A stretch of 64,000 nucleotides of DNA from Polycladidibacter hongkongensis (GTDB lineage: Bacteria > Pseudomonadota > Alphaproteobacteria > Rhizobiales > Stappiaceae). Position numbers and translations under genes: made by a program. How positions within the stretch are numbered: the first letter of the stretch is position 1; the number at the start of each line of letters is the position of its first letter. Below, piece after piece: positions 54,546 through 63,997 of the stretch. The stretch lies in NCBI RefSeq assembly GCF_001561995.1, contig NZ_LLWC01000010.1, positions 62,001-126,000 on the forward strand, read 5' to 3'. Under the pieces are notes generated by a model. That model was not told the origin of the DNA. It saw only the letters and a list, made by a program, of their open reading frames with translations, and searched no databases.

Positions 54546-56678
54546 TTAGTCTGTCCTTGTGCCCGTTCTGTTTAGCAGCGGTTCAAGACGCACAGCGATA
54601 TCATGAAAGGCAGCGCCGCCATAGGGCGCTGTTTGATCCGCACCTGTCAGGGTGTTGATGCCGCGCCCATTGATAAAGTCTGCGTTGGGCCAGAGCCCTT
54701 CGCTGACAAGGATACCGGGCTGTTGTTCAGTATCGGCAATTCTGGCGTGCAACTCCACCCGGCCGCGGTGGTTGCTGAGGGCCACAGGGTCACCCTCTTC
54801 AATACCAAGCCTCTGCGCATCACGGGCGGGTATAAGCACGCAGGGTCGCCCTTCCTTTTTCCGAGAGCCTTGCGTTTCATTGAATGAGGAATTGAGGAAG
54901 GAGCGTGCAGGTGCAGTGACCAGTTTAAACGGAGTGTCGCCGCTTGTCGCTTCATTGACCGGCCAGTGATCTGGCAAGCGCGGCATATGCTGCCAAGGGC
55001 CCATGGGGCCGGCGTTGGGGGCCGGTACTTTGCTCCAATCCGGGGCAAAGCGGAACTTCTTGTCCCGGTATCCAAAGCCATCCAGATAGTGTGCGCGGTC
55101 AAATTCGGGCTGACAGTCTACAAATCCGTTCTTTTCCAACTCTGTCAGCGGGCCATAGCCAGAGTTTTCTAGCATCCATTCCACATGCTCACGGGCACTC
55201 ATATGGTGGCCCTTGTGGTCTGTACCGCCAAGGCGCCGGATCAACTCGTTCAGCAGCCAGAGGTTCTCCCGTGCTTCCCCCGGTGCTTGCATAAGCTTCG
55301 GGCCGAAATGCAGCGAAGCAGCGCCGCCGGTCTTGTAGATGTCATCGTGCTCGGTAAACATTGTGGCTGGCAGCACGATATCGGCAAAACGCGCGGTTTC
55401 GGTGAGGAAGTGCTCATGCACCACGGTAAAGAGGTCCTCGCGCGCTAGCCCTTGCTGCACCAGCGTCTGCTCTGGCGCCACCGAGGCCGGATTGCTGTTT
55501 TGCACCAGCAGCGCAGTTACTGGCGGGCCATTATGTAGCGCCGCAGGGTCACCTGTCAGCACACGGCCGATCTGCGACATATCCAGCTGGCGGATGCTGC
55601 GGTCTGCTAGTTCTCGCGCTTCTACCCGCGCAGTGTTAAGGCCGTAGATCGCACCGTTGTTGTGAAACGCGCCGCCGCCTTTATATTGATAATGGCCGCC
55701 AACCACCGCGATGCATGAAGCGGCGTGCATATTGATGACACCATTACGCTGACGGGTAAAGCCATAGCCGAGGCGAAAGAAAGTGCGTTGGGTTGTACCC
55801 ACCAGAGCGGCGAACTCTTCAATTTGCTCGACGCTCAAATCTGTGATTTGCGCCGCCCATTCAGGTGTTTTGCTGCTAAGATGCGCCTCCAGCTCTTGTG
55901 GGCAATCGGCATATTTGTCCATGTAAGAGCGATCGGCATTGCCATCGCGAAACAGGATATGCATCACTGCGCAGGCCAATGCGCCATCGGTTCCGGGGCG
56001 CAGAATTAGCTTCATATCCGCCTGCTGTGCCGTCGGTGTGTCGTAGACATCGATGACCACAATTTTGGCGCCGCGGGTTTTGCGCGCCTTGATGGCGTGG
56101 GGCATGACATTGACCTGTGTCGCCACCGGGTTGGTACCCCAGATCACCACGCAATCGGAAAGCGCCATTTCCTTTGGGTCCGGTCCGGCCAGTCTGCCGG
56201 TGCCTGCGATATACCCCGTCCATGCCATATTGGTACAGAATGTCTGGTACATGCCGGAGTAACCTTTGGCATGGCGCAAACGGTTGATGCTGTCGCGTTG
56301 CACCAGCCCCATGGTACCGGCGAAATAGTAGGGCCAAACAGTTTGCGCACCATAACGCTGCTCGGCAGCGAGGAAACGCTCGGAGATTTCAGCAAGGGCT
56401 TCTTCCCAGGAGATGCGCGTAAAGGCGCCGCTCCCCTTGGACCCGTTACGCCTCAAGGGATGGGTCAGCCTGTCCGGATGGTGAAGGCGCTCTGCATAGC
56501 GGGCCACCTTTGCGCAGATAACGCCCGCGGTATAGGCGTTATCCTTACGCCCGTAGACACGGCCCAATTCACCTTTTGGGGTGATTTCGACTTCCAGTGC
56601 ACAGGTGGAGGGGCAATCATGCGGGCAGACTGTGGCACGGCGGGTCCCTTTCTGGCTGCTGGCGGGATGAGCTGGCAT
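54546..56678 (-). CDS. Molybdopterin oxidoreductase (DMSO reductase superfamily), cytoplasmic
   Basis: Mo-bis-MGD enzyme of 710 residues with an N-terminal [4Fe-4S] site: Cys18, Cys22, Cys26 and Cys55. NPVATQVNVMPHA and FVDCQPEF-type stretches are common in the BisC/YdeP-like group. Cys148 in QTFCTNMAWTG lies where Mo ligands usually lie, but this is not certain. There is no Tat or Sec signal, so it works in the cytoplasm. Substrate unknown; formate dehydrogenase-like and other activities exist in the group. It has no electron-transfer partner genes beside it. AAAAGGGG precedes the ATG. A TorD-type chaperone lies near the right end of the window, 7 kb away. Confidence 0.9.
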   Translation of the reverse strand: MPAHPASSQKGTRRATVCPHDCPSTCALEVEITPKGELGRVYGRKDNAYTAGVICAKVARYAERLHHPDRLTHPLRRNGSKGSGAFTRISWEEALAEISERFLAAEQRYGAQTVWPYYFAGTMGLVQRDSINRLRHAKGYSGMYQTFCTNMAWTGYIAGTGRLAGPDPKEMALSDCVVIWGTNPVATQVNVMPHAIKARKTRGAKIVVIDVYDTPTAQQADMKLILRPGTDGALACAVMHILFRDGNADRSYMDKYADCPQELEAHLSSKTPEWAAQITDLSVEQIEEFAALVGTTQRTFFRLGYGFTRQRNGVINMHAASCIAVVGGHYQYKGGGAFHNNGAIYGLNTARVEARELADRSIRQLDMSQIGRVLTGDPAALHNGPPVTALLVQNSNPASVAPEQTLVQQGLAREDLFTVVHEHFLTETARFADIVLPATMFTEHDDIYKTGGAASLHFGPKLMQAPGEARENLWLLNELIRRLGGTDHKGHHMSAREHVEWMLENSGYGPLTELEKNGFVDCQPEFDRAHYLDGFGYRDKKFRFAPDWSKVPAPNAGPMGPWQHMPRLPDHWPVNEATSGDTPFKLVTAPARSFLNSSFNETQGSRKKEGRPCVLIPARDAQRLGIEEGDPVALSNHRGRVELHARIADTEQQPGILVSEGLWPNADFINGRGINTLTGADQTAPYGGAAFHDIAVRLEPLLNRTGTRTD

Positions 56679-56861
56679 GGTACGCCCCTTTTATCTAACC
56701 GATTTCAATAGCTGAGCGAGGATGGCTCAAAGCCGCATGCACGGCCGTTCGTTGGCATATCACCGGAGCGGAGGCGGCAGCAAGAGGACAAGTGCCGATC
56801 TGTTGGTCCGCGCAGCGAACACCCGCAGGAGCGCAAGGGCGACAGCCTGCCAGCGCGACAT

Positions 56862-56891
56862 AAAAAAGACCAGCCGGAACTATCCGGCTGG
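56862..56891 (-). terminator. Terminator of ndk
   Basis: On the minus strand CCAGCCGGA, loop TAGT, TCCGGCTGG is followed by TCTTTTTT. It lies about 35 bases after the ndk stop. Confidence 0.88.
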
Positions 56892-56925
56892 CCCGCTTGC
56901 TTCTCGCAAAACCTGCAAAAATCAA

Positions 56926-57348
56926 TTAGCCAACGATTTCGGTGCCGGAGAACCAGTAGGCAATCTCTTCAGCAGCTGTTTCTGGTGCATCTGAGCCGTG
57001 AACGGAGTTTTCGCCGATGGACAGGGCAAACTCTTTACGGATGGTGCCTTCGGCTGCATCTGCTGGGTTGGTAGCGCCCATGACTTCACGGTTTTTGGCA
57101 ATGGCGTTTTCGCCTTCCAGAACCTGAACGATGGTTGGACCAGAGGACATGAACTCGGTCAGTTCACCAAAGAACGGACGCTCTTTGTGCACTGCGTAGA
57201 AACCCTCTGCTTCGCGCAGAGACATCCATACACGCTTGGATGCGACGACGCGCAGGCCAGCTTCTTCGAGCTTGGCGGTGATAGCGCCAGTGAGGTTACG
57301 CTTGGTAGCGTCTGGCTTGATCATGGAAAAGGTGCGTTCAATCGCCAT
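56926..57348 (-). CDS. ndk: Nucleoside diphosphate kinase
   Basis: Transfers phosphate between nucleoside di- and triphosphates. It has 140 residues. The phospho-histidine is His117 in [11 protein letters not shown], a signature of Ndk. KPDATKRNL (11-19) and [14 protein letters not shown] (91-104) are other conserved parts. GGCAGGAAG precedes the ATG. Single gene with its own terminator. Confidence 0.98.
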   Translation of the reverse strand: MAIERTFSMIKPDATKRNLTGAITAKLEEAGLRVVASKRVWMSLREAEGFYAVHKERPFFGELTEFMSSGPTIVQVLEGENAIAKNREVMGATNPADAAEGTIRKEFALSIGENSVHGSDAPETAAEEIAYWFSGTEIVG

Positions 57349-57753
57349 AATTCTTCCTGCCTTCAGGTTGGTTGCTCGTGTTGAAACTGATGTAGTCCAT
57401 CAGTTTTTTGCCGAGCTTACACATTTACGAATCGAAACTTGTGAGCGGGTCCTCACTTGGCCCCGTTTTGCGCGCCGATATACGTACAGACCCTGAAAAA
57501 ATGCAAGGGACCAAAGCCGCTAACGACAAGTTTTTCCCGCTATCTTGCCAAAACAAGCTGCATGTACGGCTCTGTTTGGTTTTTACTGCCATGCCAACGC
57601 AGTTTGCCCTCCAAGATTAAAGCGAGGAGCGCGCGCATTTGTCTTCCTCGGTTTTCACGGTATTTGACCGGTGTCATAGTGCAGATTTCTAGAAATGCTC
57701 TAGGTTCATAGGAAAGACTTTGTCGACACCTGCATCAGAAGAGAGACTTTGCC
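57349..57753. other. Intergenic region between ndk and DinB genes
   Basis: 405 bases with the divergent promoters of both genes. A plus frame at 57408-57620 has no family support. No clear operator or riboswitch is seen. Confidence 0.4.
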
Positions 57754-58287
57754 ATGAAAGCTGCCTTCACCATGTTTGCTGCCTATAACAAATGGGCGAA
57801 CGGTTTGTTGCTAGACGCTTGTGCTGCACTGCCGCGTGATGATTACCACAAGGATCTTGGGGCGCACTTCCAATCGATCCACGGGACGATGGAACATCAG
57901 GTTATTGCGGATATGGCGTGGTTGCAGCGCTTCACCGGCGAAGGAGATCCGATCACCTCGCTGGACGAGAGCATTTGCGGTGAGTTTGAGGAGCTACGCG
58001 GGCGCCGCGAGCGGCTGGATGAGCGTATCATTTCAGTGGTGGAGCAGATGCGCGAGGCTGATTTGCTGCGCACGCTGATTTACCGCACCATTCGCAAGCC
58101 TTTGGTGATGCAGCAACCGCTCGGGGCAGCGCTGTTTCATTTCTTTAATCACCAGACGCACCATCGCGGCCAAGTGCATAGCTTCCTCACCCAGCTGGGA
58201 CAAACGCCCCCTGCCCTAGATATGATCTATTTCCAACGGGAAAGCGGGCATGGCATGGCGCGCGAAGAGGACCTTACCAAAGCCTAG
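57754..58287 (+). CDS. DinB family protein
   Basis: Putative metal-dependent four-helix protein of 177 residues. The DinB-type histidine triad is visible: His near residue 48 (TMEHQVIADMAW) and the pair at about 133 and 137 in FNHQTHHRGQ. Family members are often thiol transferases or of unknown function (YfiT/DinB). It starts with AYNKWANGLLLDACAAL, a common start of the family. GAGAGACTT precedes the ATG. The gene is alone. Confidence 0.93.
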   Translation: MKAAFTMFAAYNKWANGLLLDACAALPRDDYHKDLGAHFQSIHGTMEHQVIADMAWLQRFTGEGDPITSLDESICGEFEELRGRRERLDERIISVVEQMREADLLRTLIYRTIRKPLVMQQPLGAALFHFFNHQTHHRGQVHSFLTQLGQTPPALDMIYFQRESGHGMAREEDLTKA

Positions 58288-58429
58288 GGGACGGATCCTC
58301 AGAGCATACGGGTTAAGCGATCCCTAAAATTCGCGCGGCGTGCTTGGTTTTGCCGCGCGGCTTGCTTGTTGCGCCGCCGCCGGACTATGATTGCCTGCAG
58401 TTGTTGATGTTTTAACTTTTGAGGGCATG

Positions 58430-58876
58430 ATGGACCGTTTGGCCCAACTTCAAGCGGAATTGGTTCGGCCGCCGATGGCAGAGGACGTGGCTGCGGTGGT
58501 TCACGCTTACCCGGCACAGGCGCAGAGCCGGTTTTTAGAGATGCGCGCACTGCTGTTTGCTGTTGCAGAGCGGCTGCCGGATCCCGTTGCGCTTGACGAG
58601 ACGCTCAAATGGGGGGAGCCCGCCTATCGCCCCCGCACGCAGGGCGGCACGCGGCAGAAGGGCACCACGGTGCGCCTGCATTGGAAGCCCAATTATGGCG
58701 ATAAATTTGGCTTGTTCGTTCCTTGCCAAAGCACTGTGATTGTACAGATGCGGGAGCTTTACGGCGAGCTTTTGGAGCTTGAGGGCAATCGTGCGCTTTG
58801 GCTGCCGCTGCAAGGGTCGTTTGTGCAAGATCCGGTTGAGCATTTCTTCTCCCTCGCGCTGCAATACAGGAAGTGA
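58430..58876 (+). CDS. DUF1801 domain protein
   Basis: Small cytoplasmic protein of 148 residues. ETLKWGEPAYRP and KFGLFVPCQSTVIVQMRELY are typical of the DUF1801/YdhG family, whose role is not known; folds like the START-related type have been proposed. The ATG at 58430 has GAGGG upstream, another ATG at 58427 lies adjacent and a TTG at 58391 extends the frame. No partner gene is clear; it follows the DinB gene after a 140-base gap. Confidence 0.85.
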   Translation: MDRLAQLQAELVRPPMAEDVAAVVHAYPAQAQSRFLEMRALLFAVAERLPDPVALDETLKWGEPAYRPRTQGGTRQKGTTVRLHWKPNYGDKFGLFVPCQSTVIVQMRELYGELLELEGNRALWLPLQGSFVQDPVEHFFSLALQYRK

Positions 58877-58967
58877 TGACGAGAGAGTAATTTAGTTTGT
58901 AACAACTTTAACGTGAATATATTCTTCAAGAGTGATATTAAAGCCTAACATTATTACAGGCTTAATT

Positions 58968-60107
58968 ATGCTTAAAACGAACAGTTTTCCTAGAATCTGC
59001 TGTGTTTTCATTGCACTGCTGCTGGTCTATTTGACCATCCATTTTACGCTGGCACTCGTTCTGGGCCACTCCCTCTTTGCAGTGCTGGCTTGGACGGTAG
59101 ATGGCAGCGCTGCTCAGTCCGCTCCCACCATACTTGATGTGCTTAAGGTTTTTGGGGGTGGCATAATTGCAATCGCAACCATCTACGCGTTGTTCAAACG
59201 GCTAGACCAGACAAATCAGCAACTTGAACTAACAAGGGAAGGCTTAGAGCGAACTGACAAGCAAATTGCCGGACTTGAAGAACAAATACAGCAGGGCCGC
59301 GACGAAAAGGTTTTTAACCAGTTTTCCAACGCCCTTGAATTGATTGACAGCGCTAGTACTTCAAAAAGAATTTCGGGCATATACATTTTGGAAAAGCTCT
59401 CAAGTCTTCACCCTGAAGAGTACCTAGAGTTGACGCTTAATGTGATTTGCGCAGCTTTAAGAAAGAATGCCGATATAACCAAATTATCACAGCGCGAACC
59501 TGAAGAGGAAGCATACGGTTCCGTGTTAACAAACGCCCTCTCACGGTTGGTTTGCCTCCAGTATTTTCCAGAGGGAGACTTTGTCTTAAATTTACAAAAT
59601 ACAAAATTACGCAATATATATGTGAATGCTTCCAAGCATCACCTGCACTTTGACTTCACCGGATCAGAAGTTGAGTACTCTGATTTCTCTGGGATAAACA
59701 ATTTGCAAATTTCTGCAAAAAATAAGGTCGTGTTTAAAAAATGCAAGTTTGATCGAACACGTTTTTGCTTTCTTGAAGAACAACATCAACCTCCTGTCGA
59801 TTTTGTAGAGTGCCTAATCGGTGGCTACCTTTTTGAACCTATGACCGACTGCAGTTTTGAAAGGTGTACTTTATTTGGAACAGTTATTTTAAATCCAGAG
59901 TGGCCAATTCAATTTACCAACTGCGATTTTTCTTTCGTGGAGGCATTTTTAGACTCTGACTCGACGCCAAATTACAACAAGAATCCGTTTATCCGTAACC
60001 CGCTTACAGCGGATCAGCTTAGAGATCTTGGGATTCAAGAGAATTACAATAACGGCGTCGCCGATCAGATAAGTCTCGATGAATTTAGAGAAAACTTTTG
60101 GCTATAG
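58968..60107 (+). CDS. Membrane-anchored pentapeptide-like protein, function unknown
   Basis: The 379-residue product has two membrane helices (about 10-34 and 56-77), a coiled coil (78-112: KRLDQTNQQLELTREGLERTDKQ), then a module RISGIYILEKLSS... (about 134-150) seen in membrane pentapeptide-repeat proteins (recollection). The C-terminal part (about 200-330) has short staggered strands with F-D-F, Y-S-D-F-S and K-C-K-F-D like steps, resembling degenerate pentapeptide turns. The gene is AT-rich relative to its neighbours, and synonymous codon usage looks different, suggesting acquisition. ACAGG lies seven bases before ATG 58968; a further frame reaches 58932. No operon partner. Function unknown. 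Confidence 0.85.
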   Translation: MLKTNSFPRICCVFIALLLVYLTIHFTLALVLGHSLFAVLAWTVDGSAAQSAPTILDVLKVFGGGIIAIATIYALFKRLDQTNQQLELTREGLERTDKQIAGLEEQIQQGRDEKVFNQFSNALELIDSASTSKRISGIYILEKLSSLHPEEYLELTLNVICAALRKNADITKLSQREPEEEAYGSVLTNALSRLVCLQYFPEGDFVLNLQNTKLRNIYVNASKHHLHFDFTGSEVEYSDFSGINNLQISAKNKVVFKKCKFDRTRFCFLEEQHQPPVDFVECLIGGYLFEPMTDCSFERCTLFGTVILNPEWPIQFTNCDFSFVEAFLDSDSTPNYNKNPFIRNPLTADQLRDLGIQENYNNGVADQISLDEFRENFWL

Positions 60108-60176
60108 TTGCAAACACAGCCCTTGTTTCACGCGCCCCCTTGCCAATTCGCTGATTTTTGGTCAAACACATGAGCC

Positions 60177-62078
60177 ATGTTACAGATTTCCAGCCTGACC
60201 TATCGCATCGCCGGGCGTTTGCTCATCGATAACGCCACAGTCACCCTGCCTGCGGGCGCCAAAACCGGCCTTGTTGGCCGCAATGGTGTTGGCAAGTCCA
60301 CCCTGTTTCGCCTGTTAACCGGCGATATTTCCGCAGAAAGCGGCGACGTTAGCATTCCGCGCGGCGCAAAGATCGGACAGGTGGCGCAGGAAGCGCCGGG
60401 AACCGATGACAGTCTGATTGCGGTGGTGCTTGCAGCCGATACCGAACGCACAGCGCTGCTTAGCGAGGCGGACACCGCCACAGACCCGCACCGCATTGCC
60501 GAAATCCACGCAAGGTTGGCCGATATTGACGCCCATTCCGCCGAGGCGCGCGCGGCAACTATTTTGCACGGTCTTGGCTTTGATAGCGAGGCGCAGCAGC
60601 GGCCGTGCAAAGACTTTTCCGGTGGCTGGCGCATGCGGGTGGCGTTGGCAGCGCTGCTGTTCTCGCAGCCAGATTTGCTGCTGCTGGATGAACCAACCAA
60701 CTATCTTGATCTGGAGGGCACGCTGTGGCTTGAGCAGTATATTGCCCGCTATCCGCATCAGGTGGTGATCATCAGTCACGACCGTGATCTGTTGAACAAG
60801 GCGGTTGATTCCATCGTGCATCTGGATGGTGGCAAACTCACCTATTACCGCGGCGGCTACGACAGCTTTGACCGGCAGCGGCGCGAAACTCTGACACTGC
60901 AGAAAAAAGCGGCTGAAAAGCAGGAGAAGCAGCGCAAACATATGATGGCGTATGTGGACCGGTTCCGCTACAAGGCCAGCAAGGCCAAGCAGGCGCAGTC
61001 CCGCCTGAAGATGATCGAGCGCATGCAGCCGGTAATGGTGCTGGATGAAAGCTCCGGCCTGCCCCTCTCCTTCCCGCAACCGGCGGTGAAATTGTCGCCG
61101 CCGATTATCAAGCTGGAGAGCGCCAGTGTTGGCTATGGGGACACGAAAATCCTCTCTCGGCTCAACCTGAATATCGATCAGGATGACCGCATCGCCCTGC
61201 TTGGGGCCAATGGCAACGGCAAGTCCACGTTTGCCAAGCTACTTGCCGGACGTTTGCCTTTGATGGATGGGGAGAAGACTGTTTCCTCCAAGCTCGCCAC
61301 CGCCTTTTTTGCCCAGCATCAGCTGGATGATCTCATTCCCCAGGCCAATGCAGTGGACCACGTGCGCCGGTTGATGCCGGAGGCGCCAGAGGCAAAATTA
61401 AGGGCGGCGGTTGATCGTTTTGGTCTGCCGACAGATCGCATGCAAACGGCGGCGCAAGATTTGTCGGGGGGCGAAAAAGCAAGGTTGCTGCTTGGGCTTG
61501 CTACCATTGCCGGGCCAAACCTGATTATCCTTGATGAACCAACAAACCATCTGGACATTGACAGCCGTCAGGCCCTGATCGAAGCAATTAACGATTATGA
61601 GGGAGCTGTTATTCTCATCGCCCACGACCGGCAATTGGTGGAGGCCTGCGCCGATCGTCTGTGGTTGGTGCGAGATGGCACGGTGGCGCCCTTTGAAGGC
61701 GATATGGAGGATTACCGCCGCCTGATCTTGCAGGGCAATGCCTGCGCAAAGGATAATGAGGGAAAAAAATCAGGGGCTGATGAAGCGCGCAAGAGTCCAT
61801 CGCAGCAAGATCGCCGGCGGGAAGCTGCCGAGATGCGGGCAAAGCTGGCACCTTTGAAAAAAGAGCTGGCACGCACCGAAAAAGAGATGGAAAAACTCAA
61901 CCGCTACATCGGCAAGCTGGATGCCCTGCTGGCAGATCCCGATATTTACGTCAAGGCACCGGATAAAGCCAGCGAGCACGCCATTCGCCGTGCGGGCTAT
62001 GTGAAGCAGTTGGCAGAGCTGGAGGAAAGCTGGCTTGAGCTTTCCAGTGCTGTGGAAGAGGCTTCGGCCGAGGCTTAA
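60177..62078 (+). CDS. ABC-F family ATPase (Uup/EttA-like)
   Basis: Cytoplasmic double-ATPase of 633 residues that acts on ribosomes rather than as a pump. Walker A sites are GRNGVGKST (34-42) and GANGNGKST (about 344). Signatures are FSGGWRMRV and LSGGEKARL; Walker B sites are LLLLDEPTNYLD and LIILDEPTNHLD. A basic linker (about 230-285: KKAAEKQEKQRKHMMAYVDRF) separates the domains, and a C-terminal coiled coil (about 545-625) is present. It could rescue stalled ribosomes; no antibiotic-specific subtype can be named. No Shine-Dalgarno is clear. Confidence 0.93.
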   Translation: MLQISSLTYRIAGRLLIDNATVTLPAGAKTGLVGRNGVGKSTLFRLLTGDISAESGDVSIPRGAKIGQVAQEAPGTDDSLIAVVLAADTERTALLSEADTATDPHRIAEIHARLADIDAHSAEARAATILHGLGFDSEAQQRPCKDFSGGWRMRVALAALLFSQPDLLLLDEPTNYLDLEGTLWLEQYIARYPHQVVIISHDRDLLNKAVDSIVHLDGGKLTYYRGGYDSFDRQRRETLTLQKKAAEKQEKQRKHMMAYVDRFRYKASKAKQAQSRLKMIERMQPVMVLDESSGLPLSFPQPAVKLSPPIIKLESASVGYGDTKILSRLNLNIDQDDRIALLGANGNGKSTFAKLLAGRLPLMDGEKTVSSKLATAFFAQHQLDDLIPQANAVDHVRRLMPEAPEAKLRAAVDRFGLPTDRMQTAAQDLSGGEKARLLLGLATIAGPNLIILDEPTNHLDIDSRQALIEAINDYEGAVILIAHDRQLVEACADRLWLVRDGTVAPFEGDMEDYRRLILQGNACAKDNEGKKSGADEARKSPSQQDRRREAAEMRAKLAPLKKELARTEKEMEKLNRYIGKLDALLADPDIYVKAPDKASEHAIRRAGYVKQLAELEESWLELSSAVEEASAEA

Positions 62079-62206
62079 CAGACAATATAGCGCGGCCTAG
62101 CCGCACGACCTTTAGATGTAAGCCTGCCTCTGGCAGCAGGCGCGATAGCGCTTCGCTGTCCAAAGCAGGCTTGCCGCTTAGCTCCTGCCAAAGTCAGAGA
62201 TCCGCC

Positions 62207-62701
62207 TTAATCGCCGGTGGCAGCCACCGGGCTTGCGTGCAACAATTGAGCGCCCACTGCGTCTTGCAACGCTTGGGGCGCTACAGAAAACACCGCGTTT
62301 GGCGCACCAGCAGCTGCCCATACAACCGGATACTGCAAGAGCGCGGGGTCCATAAACACCTCTACAGGGCAGTTATGGCCAAGTGGCGCGACACCACCGA
62401 TAGCAAAACCGGTTTTGGCGCGCACCGCTTTTGGATCAGCGCGCTGCAATTGGCTGCCAATTTGCTGCTGTGCCGCTACAAGATCCGCCTGTCGATCTCC
62501 AGCAATCAACAACAGCACAAATGCCTCACCTTCTCCTTTGGCGAAGATAAGCGATTTAACGATCTGCCCGATCTGACACCCGCAAGCAGCAGCCGCTTCT
62601 TCGGCGGTGCGTGTGCTTTCCTGCATTTGTACGATCTCGATGGCAAGCCCAGCGGCTTCGGCAGCTGCCTTCACACGCTCCTTGCTTGATTGTTTTGCCA
62701 T
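62207..62701 (-). CDS. YbaK/EbsC family aminoacyl-tRNA deacylase
   Basis: Putative editing enzyme of 164 residues that deacylates mischarged tRNA (Cys-tRNA-Pro or related). It has EEAAAACGCQIGQIVKSLIF, with the lysine of the family (Lys at about 50) and GFAIGGVAPLGH (about 116-127). The N-terminus AAEAAGLAIEIVQM is common to the YbaK group. GGGAGGG precedes the ATG. Stand-alone gene on the minus strand, convergent with the ABC-F gene. Confidence 0.92.
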   Translation of the reverse strand: MAKQSSKERVKAAAEAAGLAIEIVQMQESTRTAEEAAAACGCQIGQIVKSLIFAKGEGEAFVLLLIAGDRQADLVAAQQQIGSQLQRADPKAVRAKTGFAIGGVAPLGHNCPVEVFMDPALLQYPVVWAAAGAPNAVFSVAPQALQDAVGAQLLHASPVAATGD

Positions 62702-63244
62702 GTTCCCTCCCGATTCACTTAGCGGCGCGACTAATGTTTATAGTCTGATTCTAAAACTCACTATAACTAGCTGTAATTTATAGTTTTATCTAAAAAGACT
62801 GGAATTTCTTGGCGGGTCTGGAGTTATTTCAATTGAATCGAGCATGGAAAACCAATCGCTTATTGGTAGGTGTTGAGGCTGGATCTCGCGGCTTAATATG
62901 CTGAATCACAAATTTTGGCTAAGGCCTTGGATTGATGCGGTATTTTCCTTGAGGGGTGGAGAAAATTTCCGCTTTTCCTGGGCTTTGGTACCTGCTGCAT
63001 CACGTGGGTGACGCGGCTGACTTACGAAAGCACCACGGCTTTGGTTTTTCGTTCGCTCGATGAACAGAAAGAAAACAAATTTCCAGTGAATTCTACGCTT
63101 TTTACGTGTTGAAACATTAAATATCACCACTTAAAGGCGACATTGCGTGACTAATAAGCTCACTCATTGACACTTATTTTAAATCAACATAGCATTTCAA
63201 AGTATATACCAAACATAACAAGCAACAATACATAAGAAAATACG
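62702..63244. other. AT-rich intergenic region upstream of the TorD-type gene
   Basis: About 540 bases of AT-rich DNA, divergent between the YbaK gene and the TorD-type gene. A promoter candidate is listed separately. No FNR box was found (TTGAT-N4-ATCAA). A minus frame at 62906-63130 is not supported. Confidence 0.5.
63167..63195 (+). promoter_or_regulatory. Candidate promoter of the TorD-type gene
   Basis: TTGACA, 17-base spacer, TAGCAT. The -35 is a full match, the -10 matches four of six. It lies about 50 bases upstream of the ATG at 63245. Confidence 0.4.
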
Positions 63245-63997
63245 ATGAGTAGTAATAATTCTAATTTTTATAATCATTTATACTTATCAAAATTACGTAT
63301 TTATGTATACAGATGGCTTGCCTCTTTGTTCTCAGCACCGATCAAAACAGGGCTTTTGCTCTCATACTATCAAACGGATGGGCGAACTTTTCTTGCGGAT
63401 GTAGCGGTCGTCCCGTGCCTGCGCCCCCTTGCTACGCAGCTAAGAGACCTCTCCTCAGCCGAGGACACTCAGGCCACAGCTCTGGATCTGTCTGTTGCCT
63501 ATTCCAAACTGTTCCTCGGGGTCGACGCTGCCAGTCACGCGATGCCGGTACAGTCCGCCTATTACTCCTTTGAAAACAAAAGCCTTGCGCAGCGACCAAT
63601 GGCGCAAATGAACAAGATATTACAAGCGCTTGGCCTTTGCCCGCACGCTGATCTGCACGTGCCCGCCGATCACCTTTCTATTGAACTTGCTGTTATGGCC
63701 GAGTTTGCCCAGCAATTGCAGGATGAAGATGCATGCCCAGCGCGCCAGGTGTTGCTTGATATGCAAGCTGCGTTTCTCCGTGAGCATCTTCTGGCGTGGG
63801 TGACGCATTTTGCGCAGGATGTTCAGCGATTTGATGCGCATGGGTTCTACAGCGTTTTGGCGCAGGCTACACACGCGTGGATTGCGGAAGATATTGAATT
63901 TCTTGCGGCGAGTGGCGCAAGACCTAGTGGTTCCTTGGACGGTTTTTTGGAGCCCGCAAAGAGCGAGGGGGGAAAGAACACACCCTTGCATGAGTGA
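63245..63997 (+). CDS. TorD/DmsD-type molecular chaperone
   Basis: Cytoplasmic chaperone of 250 residues for a molybdoenzyme. PADHLSIELAVMAEFAQQL (about 140-158) matches the TorD-family core, and the protein is all-helical. Such chaperones bind the Tat signal or the apoprotein before cofactor loading. A likely client is a molybdoenzyme encoded further right, outside the window; the cytoplasmic molybdopterin enzyme at 54.5-56.7 kb is not adjacent. Only a weak purine-rich site precedes the ATG. The gene is complete, with TGA at 63995-63997. Confidence 0.9.
   Translation: MSSNNSNFYNHLYLSKLRIYVYRWLASLFSAPIKTGLLLSYYQTDGRTFLADVAVVPCLRPLATQLRDLSSAEDTQATALDLSVAYSKLFLGVDAASHAMPVQSAYYSFENKSLAQRPMAQMNKILQALGLCPHADLHVPADHLSIELAVMAEFAQQLQDEDACPARQVLLDMQAAFLREHLLAWVTHFAQDVQRFDAHGFYSVLAQATHAWIAEDIEFLAASGARPSGSLDGFLEPAKSEGGKNTPLHE

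Noticed and set aside
57408-57620. 70-codon plus-strand frame before the DinB gene
   Set aside because: Overlaps the ndk promoter region and has no recognisable content.
62906-63130. 74-codon minus-strand frame in the gap before the TorD-type gene
   Set aside because: Basic low-complexity text with no family match and no ribosome site; likely chance.
62702-63244. FNR-type site controlling the TorD-type gene
   Set aside because: TTGAC and AATCAA elements occur but with wrong spacing for TTGAT-N4-ATCAA.
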